Shown here: positions 57,755 to 64,000 of the stretch, one piece after another
How positions within the stretch are numbered: the stretch's first letter is position 1
Layout of the letters: every line of letters starts with the position of its first letter
Origin: Bacteroidota bacterium
Lineage (GTDB): Bacteria > Bacteroidota > Bacteroidia > Cytophagales > Cyclobacteriaceae
Length of the DNA stretch: 64,000 nt
NCBI GenBank assembly: GCA_024280115.1
Contig: JAJRQT010000149.1
Coordinates: forward strand, 1 to 64,000
Reading direction: 5' to 3'
The notes under the pieces: generated by a model
What the model saw: the letters and a program-made list of their open reading frames with translations, nothing else
The model's database searches: none
What the model was told of the DNA's origin: nothing
Program-made: the position numbers and the translations under genes

Positions 57755-58463
57755 AGGGATTTTGGGGAGATTAACCGATTATTAAAAGCTGCGTATCATA
57801 CTGCAAACTCGTAAAGTTCCCAGCCCAATGGGGACTTGTGATTGGTTTCCAGAGTGAACAGGAGCTTGGAAATACTATTGGAGAGCTAGTCCCGGCTTTA
57901 GAGTTTTTATAGTCATATATCATGTAAATCATCAATAATTATAACCAGATTTTCGCCGGCAAGAAATTGGTATCAACACTAAGAATATGGGAGTTAAATT
58001 GCAATATGAATCACAATCATAGTATGTATGAGCTTTCAAGGCTAATGTATTTTACGAGTGTTTTTGAGTAAGATAGTTTATGGATTTTCATTTCTTTTCC
58101 ATTCGATGAAAAGAAACGAAACAAAGAAAAATCTTGTCAAAACAATGCTTCCGCACTCATGGCCTACACACCCCCGCTGTTTTGACTGGCCAACGCTCAT
58201 AACGCAAGGAAGAATTTTGATCACCGTCCTTTATTGAAATTTTACAAAGGTGCCTTCACTTTATCTTCTTATTCAGAAATTACCCCAGCCCCCCATAAAT
58301 ACTGACAGACATAGAAATTGGATTTTTATATGTCATTGGAAAGATAATACGATCTATAATTAAGATTATATTATGCCCTTTTTCATTAAAGTCTTATTTT
58401 AGCCGAAAAATATTGAGACACGAATAGCGCCCCTATGTTTTTAACATTAACTCCAGCCAAAGG
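57755..58463. other. 709-bp gap without a convincing gene
   Basis: I find no ORF with coding character here. A hairpin with 14-bp arms (one mismatch) lies at 58086-58121. The stretch from about 58080 to 58260 resembles intergenic repeat material rather than coding DNA; the rest shows no clear structure. The right end must contain the promoter of the endonuclease/phosphatase-fold gene (TATTTTAG near 58393 is a one-mismatch -7 candidate). Confidence 0.4.
58086..58121. repeat. Long hairpin in the non-coding gap
   Basis: TTTCATTTCTTTTC (58086-58099) pairs with GAAAAGAAACGAAA (58108-58121) across an 8-base loop, with one mismatch. It may be part of a dispersed repeat, a terminator or an RNA. Confidence 0.5.
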
Positions 58464-59504
58464 ATGAAAACAATCTTCAGGATTATTTTTATTATAGTTA
58501 CGCTGATATGCTATTTAAGTGTTTTCATTTCTCCTGAAAAATTTTGGCTTGCAGGTTTTCTTTCACTTTCTGTTCCTCTACTGATCACCTTACATTTTTT
58601 CTTTCTTATAATAAATATCAGGAGGCTTCGCAGTGGATTTTTCTATCATTCGGCAGCGATAGTCATAGGATTTGCTTTCATTAAAGTTACTTATTCTATT
58701 AGTAAAAATGATGGAGAAGGTGATTTGAAAGTGCTCAGCTACAACGTGAGGGTTTTCAATAATTATGCCCATCTCAGCAATGAAGAATACATTTCATCCA
58801 AAAAAATGATTGGATGGTCCGTAGAAAATGATGCTCAAATCAAATGTTTTCAGGAGTATTACAACAATAATAATTCAGATATTTTCGATGTACAAAATCA
58901 ACTGATTCAGGCTGGCTGGGATCAAACTCATTTCAAAATAGTTTTTAGAGACAGGGCAAAGGCAGAATTTGGAATTGCCATTTACAGCAAATTGCCTGTC
59001 ATAAAAACCGGGGAGGTCTATTCTGATTCTGGGAAATTTTTTAATTCCATCTTTGTGGATATTTTAAGAGGAGACGATACCATCCGTATTTATAATACCC
59101 ACCTGGAATCTATGAGTATTGATGTGGAAGATGTGGTGAATACAGACCGGTTGGCTAAGAGCTACAAGGATACAGGATACAGGTTACGAAATGGGTTTAT
59201 ATCCAGGGCGCAACAAATGAAGGGATTGCTGGAAAGTATTGAAGATTGTCCCTATAAAATAATCCTTTGTGGAGATCTGAATGAACTACCATATAGCTAT
59301 CCATATTTTTCGTTGAGAAATCGTTTGAACAATGCTTTTGAAAAAGCTGGAAATGGGTTTGGTTTCACATATAATGGGAAACTGTTTTTCCTAAGAATCG
59401 ACAACCAGTTTTTTAGTAAAGCCATCGATATTCATAATTTCATGACCCACCGGAATATCGATTTTTCAGACCATTTCCCGCTCACTGCCAGCTATTCGTG
59501 GTAA
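58464..59504 (+). CDS. Membrane-anchored endonuclease/exonuclease/phosphatase-fold protein
   Basis: This 346-residue protein has three N-terminal helices (about residues 1-80), then an EEP domain: KVLSYNVRVFNN, the CGDLNELPYS metal-binding motif, and SDHFPL near the end with the catalytic His. Members hydrolyse phosphodiesters or lipid phosphates. The membrane anchor would put the domain on either face; the substrate is unknown. Confidence 0.83.
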   Translation: MKTIFRIIFIIVTLICYLSVFISPEKFWLAGFLSLSVPLLITLHFFFLIINIRRLRSGFFYHSAAIVIGFAFIKVTYSISKNDGEGDLKVLSYNVRVFNNYAHLSNEEYISSKKMIGWSVENDAQIKCFQEYYNNNNSDIFDVQNQLIQAGWDQTHFKIVFRDRAKAEFGIAIYSKLPVIKTGEVYSDSGKFFNSIFVDILRGDDTIRIYNTHLESMSIDVEDVVNTDRLAKSYKDTGYRLRNGFISRAQQMKGLLESIEDCPYKIILCGDLNELPYSYPYFSLRNRLNNAFEKAGNGFGFTYNGKLFFLRIDNQFFSKAIDIHNFMTHRNIDFSDHFPLTASYSW

Positions 59505-59670
59505 AGTCTTGACCATGGATTTTTTGAATGCACCTTTGTTGGTCTTTTGACCAACAAAATAAAACCCTCATTCGATCTTTAAATTGATCATGGAAGCTGC
59601 TAATAATTGAGAACAACTTTAGTCAAGTAGAAATTTCCATTTACTTCTCCACAAAAGAAATATTTCCTAT

Positions 59671-59678
59671 TAATTTTG
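59671..59678 (+). promoter_or_regulatory. -7-like element immediately before rlmN
   Basis: TAATTTTG matches TAnnTTTG, five bases before the ATG at 59683. It would imply an almost leaderless transcript; the -33 match is poor. Confidence 0.3.
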
Positions 59679-59682
59679 TGCA

Positions 59683-60732
59683 ATGGAGAATGCCGCGATC
59701 TTACAAGATATACGTCAATTATCTCTCGATCAGTTAACAGACCACCTGGCCATGCTCGGACAAAAACCCTTTCGGGCAAAACAAGTATTCGAATGGCTTT
59801 GGAAAAAGTCTGCTACGGATTTTGATGAGATGACAAATCTATCGCTTGACCTCAGAGAGCTGTTAAAGGAAAAATATTCAATTAATAATATTTCTATTAA
59901 TGATGAGCAGATAAGCTCTGACAGGACCATAAAATCAGCTTTTTCTCTCTATGATAAAAATATTATTGAGGGGGTGCTGATTCCAACGGAGACGAGGATG
60001 ACGGCTTGTATTTCTTCCCAGGTGGGTTGCTCCTTATCATGCAAATTTTGTGCGACTGGTTTTTTAGAAAGGAAAAGAAACCTTGACCCCGGGGAGATTT
60101 ACGACCAGGTAGTGTTGATTAATCGGCAAGCTGAACAGCGCTATGGAATACCGCTATCTAACATTGTACTGATGGGAATGGGCGAACCATTGCTTAATTA
60201 TTCCAATGTAATAAAGAGTGTTAAACTTCTGACTTCACCTGATGGGCTCAATATTTCCCCAAGACGAATTACGCTTTCTACGGCAGGCATTGCTAAAATG
60301 ATGAAAAAGCTGGCTGACGATGGTGTGAGATTTAACCTGGCGCTATCATTGCACGCTGCTGATGATGAAAAGAGGAATACCATTATGCCAATTAATGAAA
60401 CAAATAATCTGGAAGCATTGAGGGAGGCATTAAAATATTTTTATAACAATACTAAAAATAAAATTACCTTGGAATATATCGCTTTCAGGAATTTTAACCT
60501 CAGTATAGAAGACGCCAAAAATCTCGTGAGATTTGCCGGTAATTTACCTTGTAAGATCAATGTAATTGAATACAATCCGATAGATGATGCCACCTTTAAA
60601 AAGGCCCGTGCAGATGAACTTAGCATCTTTACGAGCTTTCTTGAGAAAAAAGGCCTTATTGTCAATGTGAGGCGGAGCCGGGGGAAAGACATTGATGCAG
60701 CTTGTGGTCAGCTTGCGAATAAATCAATTTAA
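59683..60732 (+). CDS. rlmN: 23S rRNA (adenine2503-C2) methyltransferase
   Basis: This 349-residue radical-SAM enzyme methylates C2 of A2503 in 23S rRNA and A37 in some tRNAs. The Fe-S cysteines are C116, C120 and C123 in CSLSCKFCATG, and the catalytic C341 is in DAACGQLA near the end. It differs from Cfr in lacking the resistance signature. The N-terminal domain starting RQLSLDQLTDHLAML is the family-typical adaptor. Confidence 0.95.
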   Translation: MENAAILQDIRQLSLDQLTDHLAMLGQKPFRAKQVFEWLWKKSATDFDEMTNLSLDLRELLKEKYSINNISINDEQISSDRTIKSAFSLYDKNIIEGVLIPTETRMTACISSQVGCSLSCKFCATGFLERKRNLDPGEIYDQVVLINRQAEQRYGIPLSNIVLMGMGEPLLNYSNVIKSVKLLTSPDGLNISPRRITLSTAGIAKMMKKLADDGVRFNLALSLHAADDEKRNTIMPINETNNLEALREALKYFYNNTKNKITLEYIAFRNFNLSIEDAKNLVRFAGNLPCKINVIEYNPIDDATFKKARADELSIFTSFLEKKGLIVNVRRSRGKDIDAACGQLANKSI

Positions 60733-60796
60733 ATATCAATTTATTGAGAGCTGCACCTGAATAATATTGAGTAATAGATTTTGTGATTAGATAAGT

Positions 60797-61543
60797 ATGA
60801 AAAACAAAGTAGTCAGTCTGTTCGGAAATGATGACCAAAATGAAAAATATTCTGGTCTTCTAAATGATTTCATCAAACCTTTTGAGCAAATCTTCCCGAA
60901 AGATATGGATAGGGAAGATATTGTCGAATTTAGTTTGAACGCATGGAATTTTGGGAATATGAGATATGTTTTACCAAAAGAAGATTTTAACAGAATACTT
61001 TCTTCTTCTGCTATTCATGGCCCTGAAACGGATCTCTTTAAAAAGATGATTGACACGAAAGTAAATAAATTCAAAGAATACAACCTCTTTATTGGAGACT
61101 TCAAATTAGATGAGATTGAAGGATCGTTAGAATTAACAGTGAGGACAGAGCAAAAGGAAGAATTCTTGGATAAATTGATGAATGATACAGATCGCTTAAC
61201 GACAGAAAGTGATTTTGAACAAGGGTATGTGAAACGTTCAGCAATTGTAATAAAACCGCTAAAACCATATTTTGATTGGGTTGCCAGCATCGATATTGAC
61301 TATATGAAAATTGAAGATAACGAGGTGAATATTTATCTGGTTAATGAAGAAATTGATGATTTGGAAAATTGGTTAAGAAAAAACTTCGATAGTTTTTTTG
61401 ATTTGGAGTTGGAAAATGAATTTCCAAACAGAAATAAATGGCCAACAAAGCGCAACTTCAAAATGTTTAAACGGTGGTTTAAAGTCGAAATTTCGACTAT
61501 GGTTTACGATTTAGAAAATAGTCCGGTGTATAAAGAAGATTAA
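60797..61543 (+). CDS. Uncharacterised cytoplasmic protein
   Basis: This 248-residue protein is rich in acidic residues and aromatic positions, with no membrane or signal segment. It begins KNKVVSLFGNDDQNEKYSGL and ends MVYDLENSPVYKED. I do not recognise a family. It follows rlmN by 64 bp and is followed by another unknown gene on the same strand; a hairpin lies 13 bases past its stop. Confidence 0.75.
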   Translation: MKNKVVSLFGNDDQNEKYSGLLNDFIKPFEQIFPKDMDREDIVEFSLNAWNFGNMRYVLPKEDFNRILSSSAIHGPETDLFKKMIDTKVNKFKEYNLFIGDFKLDEIEGSLELTVRTEQKEEFLDKLMNDTDRLTTESDFEQGYVKRSAIVIKPLKPYFDWVASIDIDYMKIEDNEVNIYLVNEEIDDLENWLRKNFDSFFDLELENEFPNRNKWPTKRNFKMFKRWFKVEISTMVYDLENSPVYKED

Positions 61544-61555
61544 ATTATTGGCATT

Positions 61556-61587
61556 GTGAATAAATTGCGACCGAAATATTTATTCAC
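61556..61587 (+). terminator. Hairpin after the uncharacterised gene
   Basis: GTGAATAAAT (61556-61565) pairs perfectly with ATTTATTCAC (61578-61587) across a 12-base loop. The stem lies 13 bases after the stop codon. No strict T run follows, so termination is not certain. A second hairpin, AAAATAG...CTATTTT, is at 61611-61633 before the next gene. Confidence 0.4.
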
Positions 61588-61638
61588 GTATAATTTTAAT
61601 TATTTCCCTTAAAATAGATGTAAAACCTATTTTATAGT

Positions 61639-62424
61639 ATGATGAAAAAAAAAGAACTATTAAACCTTGTCAATCGCCCGGAAATGATATTGGGGATCTA
61701 TAATTATTGTGACCGTTGGTGTGAACGATGTGATTTCACCAATCGTTGTGCAAATTTTGCAATTGGGGAAGAAAACTTTTCAAAATCAGGTGAAGATAGC
61801 AATAATAAAGCATTCTGGGATGAATTGCATAATGTTTTTCAACTGACTATGGAAATGATCCTGGAATCTGCAGAAAAGCATGGCATTGACCTCAACGACA
61901 TAGATACAGAAAAATATGAGGAAGAACGCAAGCAGCTCAATGAATTGACCAATGCACATGAATGCGCCTACCTGAGCAAGGATTATTATACTTACGTGAA
62001 TGATTGGTTTGACGCCACAGAAGATTTGATTGAAGAAAAAAAAGAAAGCTGGAAAACAAATGCTCGTATTGGTTTATCCGAAGATGACATTGTAAAGGAA
62101 GTGGGACACCTAAATGATATTATTGATGTAATCAGATGGTATCAGTACCAAATACATGTGAAACTCAAAAGAGCAATCCACGGAAAGTTGGATGATGCTA
62201 ATGAACCCCCTGACGAATACCCAAAAGATTCTGATGGTTTTGCCAAAGTTGCGCTTATCGGGATGGATAGGTCAATAGCAGCATGGGGAAAGATGTTACC
62301 TTTATTCCCAATTAAGGAAGATGTGATATTTAAAATCCTCGTTCTTTTAGAAAAATTAAAAAGAAGGACAGAGAAAGAATTTCTGGATGCAAGGTCTTTT
62401 GTCCGCGCTGGTTTTGATGATTAA
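61639..62424 (+). CDS. Uncharacterised protein with an N-terminal cysteine cluster
   Basis: This 261-residue protein has YCDRWCERCDFTNRC (C-x3-C-x2-C-x5-C) near residues 23-37, which could bind zinc or an Fe-S cluster. The rest is helical and rich in acidic and aromatic residues. It is cytoplasmic by appearance. I have the impression that similar proteins occur in Bacteroidota, without assigned function. Not in an obvious operon with uvrB, which lies on the other strand. Confidence 0.75.
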   Translation: MMKKKELLNLVNRPEMILGIYNYCDRWCERCDFTNRCANFAIGEENFSKSGEDSNNKAFWDELHNVFQLTMEMILESAEKHGIDLNDIDTEKYEEERKQLNELTNAHECAYLSKDYYTYVNDWFDATEDLIEEKKESWKTNARIGLSEDDIVKEVGHLNDIIDVIRWYQYQIHVKLKRAIHGKLDDANEPPDEYPKDSDGFAKVALIGMDRSIAAWGKMLPLFPIKEDVIFKILVLLEKLKRRTEKEFLDARSFVRAGFDD

Positions 62425-62472
62425 ACAATTAGGTTTTACGCGGAATTTAATGGAAAATAAAAAATGATGCCA

Positions 62473-62589
62473 GAAGTCGGAAGGCCGGAGTCCAAAGCTA
62501 AAAAGAGTAAAAGCCCAAAACAAGGTTTTAGAAACATTGAAAAATATTTATATGGAAGATATTTCTTCCGACTCCTGACTTCGGTCTTC
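62473..62589. repeat. Inverted-repeat element between convergent genes
   Basis: GAAGTCGGAAGGCCGGAGTC (62473-62492) pairs imperfectly with the complement of the stretch at 62565-62589, whose reverse complement reads GAAGACCGAAGTCAGGAGTC. About 70 AT-rich bases lie between. It may serve as a bidirectional terminator and resembles a common dispersed Bacteroidota repeat. Confidence 0.5.
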
Positions 62590-62633
62590 AATCCCTTTTA
62601 GCCAAGGGCCCATTAAAATTATAGTAGAATCAT

Positions 62634-64000
62634 CTATTTATTACTCTTCCCATACTTTTTTTCCAATTCAAACAATTCGTCTCTCAACCTTGCCGCTTCC
62701 ATGAAGTCCAGATCTTTTGCCGCCACCTCCATTTTTTTTCTGGTTTGGTCCAGTAAGTGTTTAAGTTGATTTTTATCCAGATATTCCATCAGTGGATCTG
62801 CAGCGATAGTCCTGGCGTCGCTCTCTACATAATATTTTTTACCAGCTTTTTTGGAATCAGCAACTTTAGTCTGTTCCAATATCGCCTCCCTGGATTTTAA
62901 AATTGTTTTAGGTTCAATGCCGTGTGTTTTATTGTAGTCCATCTGGATTCTCCTTCTACGATTAGTTTCATCAATAGCATTCTGCATGGATTCCGTAATA
63001 GAATCTGCATACATGATCACTTTTCCGTTTACATTTCTAGCTGCTCTGCCTATGGTCTGAACAAGCGATCTTTGATTTCTCAGAAAACCCTCTTTGTCGG
63101 CATCGAGAATAACAACGAGAGAAACTTCGGGTAAGTCAAGCCCTTCTCGCAGTAAATTGACGCCGATGAGTACATCAAAAACTCCCAGCCTTAGCTCCCT
63201 GAGAATTTCTACCCGATCCAGCGTTTTAACTTCAGAATGAATATATCTACATTTTACTCCAGCACGGTCAAGATATAAGGTAAGTTCTTCTGCCATTCTT
63301 TTTGTAAGGGTAGTCACCAAAACCCGTGCCTCAGTTTTCACGCGCTCATCAATTTCTTCCAGTAGATCATCAATTTGATTCAGGCTGGGGCGTACATCTA
63401 TAATAGGATCTAACAGTCCTGTTGGGCGAATAATTTGTTCAACTACCACACCTTCCGATTTCCTCAACTCATAATCGCTTGGTGTAGCGCTTACAAAAAT
63501 CACCTGGTTCAATATTTCTTCAAATTCATTGAATGTTAATGGGCGATTATCCAGGGCGCTTGGTAAACGAAATCCATAGTCAACCAGATTCATTTTTCTG
63601 GAGCGGTCACCCCCCCACATCGCCCGGATCTGTGGGACAGTCACATGACTTTCATCGATGATCATCAGAAAATCATCTGGAAAATAATCCAGGAGGCAAA
63701 ACGGCCTGTTTCCGGCTTGCCTTCTATCGAAATATCGTGAATAATTTTCTACACCCGGGCAAAACCCCAATTCCTGTATCATTTCCAGGTCAAACTCAGT
63801 GCGTTCCTTTATTCTCTTTGCTTCAAGAAATCTACGTTCTTCTTCAAAATAACTGATCTGATTGACTAAATCATCCTGAATTTCATTGACTGCTACGTCA
63901 ATCACATCTTTGCCGGTTACAAACAAGTTTGCCGGGTATAAGGTAATTAATTTTTCTTCAGATATTTTTTTACCCGTAACTGGATTAATGATTTGTAAAG
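62634..64000 (-). CDS. uvrB: Excinuclease ABC subunit B, C-terminal part
   Basis: The gene runs off the right end. It is the damage-verification helicase of nucleotide excision repair. The visible 455 residues include YPANLFVTGKD, MIDESHVTVPQ-like LMIIDESHVTVPQ, SATPSDYE, helicase motif VGVNLLREGLDLPEV (here IGVNLLREGLDLPEVSLV) and QTIGRAARN. The UVR motif (LDFMEAARLRDELFEL) is near the C-terminus. The frame is open to base 64000; TTG 63926 is only internal. Confidence 0.95.
   Translation of the reverse strand, partial: LQIINPVTGKKISEEKLITLYPANLFVTGKDVIDVAVNEIQDDLVNQISYFEEERRFLEAKRIKERTEFDLEMIQELGFCPGVENYSRYFDRRQAGNRPFCLLDYFPDDFLMIIDESHVTVPQIRAMWGGDRSRKMNLVDYGFRLPSALDNRPLTFNEFEEILNQVIFVSATPSDYELRKSEGVVVEQIIRPTGLLDPIIDVRPSLNQIDDLLEEIDERVKTEARVLVTTLTKRMAEELTLYLDRAGVKCRYIHSEVKTLDRVEILRELRLGVFDVLIGVNLLREGLDLPEVSLVVILDADKEGFLRNQRSLVQTIGRAARNVNGKVIMYADSITESMQNAIDETNRRRRIQMDYNKTHGIEPKTILKSREAILEQTKVADSKKAGKKYYVESDARTIAADPLMEYLDKNQLKHLLDQTRKKMEVAAKDLDFMEAARLRDELFELEKKYGKSNK

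Noticed and set aside
1..64000. CRISPR arrays, tRNA, rRNA, complete insertion sequences, prophage
   Set aside because: No regular spaced repeats, cloverleaf, rRNA-like segment or transposase/integrase gene was seen.

Overview
This window looks like a chromosomal segment of a Bacteroidota member, most likely in the order Cytophagales. It is AT-rich. Few genes have a Shine-Dalgarno sequence, and several are preceded by the Bacteroidota -7 element TAnnTTTG. The family set also fits: DnaE fused to an N-terminal exonuclease, a CusA-type pump fused to a TolC-type channel, DUF4252 proteins behind an ECF sigma/anti-sigma pair, an exosortase with its small partner, an SDR-type threonine dehydrogenase and giant FG-GAP/UnbV proteins. 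The genus cannot be read from the sequence. No tRNA, rRNA, CRISPR array, phage or complete insertion sequence was seen.

Layout. 0-4 kb: a SAM methyltransferase, then divergent kbl and tdh (threonine to glycine plus acetyl-CoA), then trxA. 4-11 kb, minus strand: dnaE, rsmG, an ECF sigma factor and a family 2 glycosyltransferase. 11-18 kb, plus strand: tgt, an LptF/LptG permease, an EamA transporter, a PAP2 phosphatase and an M16 peptidase. 18-26.5 kb, minus strand: a PAS histidine kinase, a small lipoprotein and a heavy-metal efflux locus (adaptor, pump-channel fusion, and a His/Cys-rich small protein upstream). 26.7-30.6 kb: an ECF sigma, anti-sigma, two DUF4252 and ABC transporter operon. 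30.9-31.6 kb: a UPF0175/DUF3368 toxin-antitoxin pair. 31.8-38.9 kb: two very large secreted FG-GAP/UnbV proteins. 39-41 kb: a GHL10 glycosidase-like protein. 40.8-43.2 kb: exosortase, its partner and a nucleotide-sugar dehydrogenase. 43.3-49.5 kb: leuS, a DUF4143 ATPase and a frameshifted S9 peptidase. 49.6-57.8 kb: a sigma-54 two-component system whose kinase is split by a 7-bp duplication, an ATC-hydrolase-like protein, an amidohydrolase and an FtsX/MacB-like permease. 58.4-64 kb: an endonuclease/phosphatase-fold protein, rlmN, two uncharacterised proteins and the 3' part of uvrB, which runs off the window.

The most interesting feature is a possible small sigma-54 regulon. Paired palindromes of the form TGTYTSA-N3-TGARACA lie between the NtrC-type regulator and the divergent ATC-hydrolase-like gene, and again upstream of a sigma-54-like promoter in front of the FtsX permease 3 kb away. 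The sensor kinase of this system is broken by a direct 7-bp tandem duplication, which could be a reversible switch, a decayed allele or an assembly error. The intergenic gaps also carry an unusual number of hairpin and inverted-repeat elements, including a 95-bp element with perfect 16-bp terminal inverted repeats.
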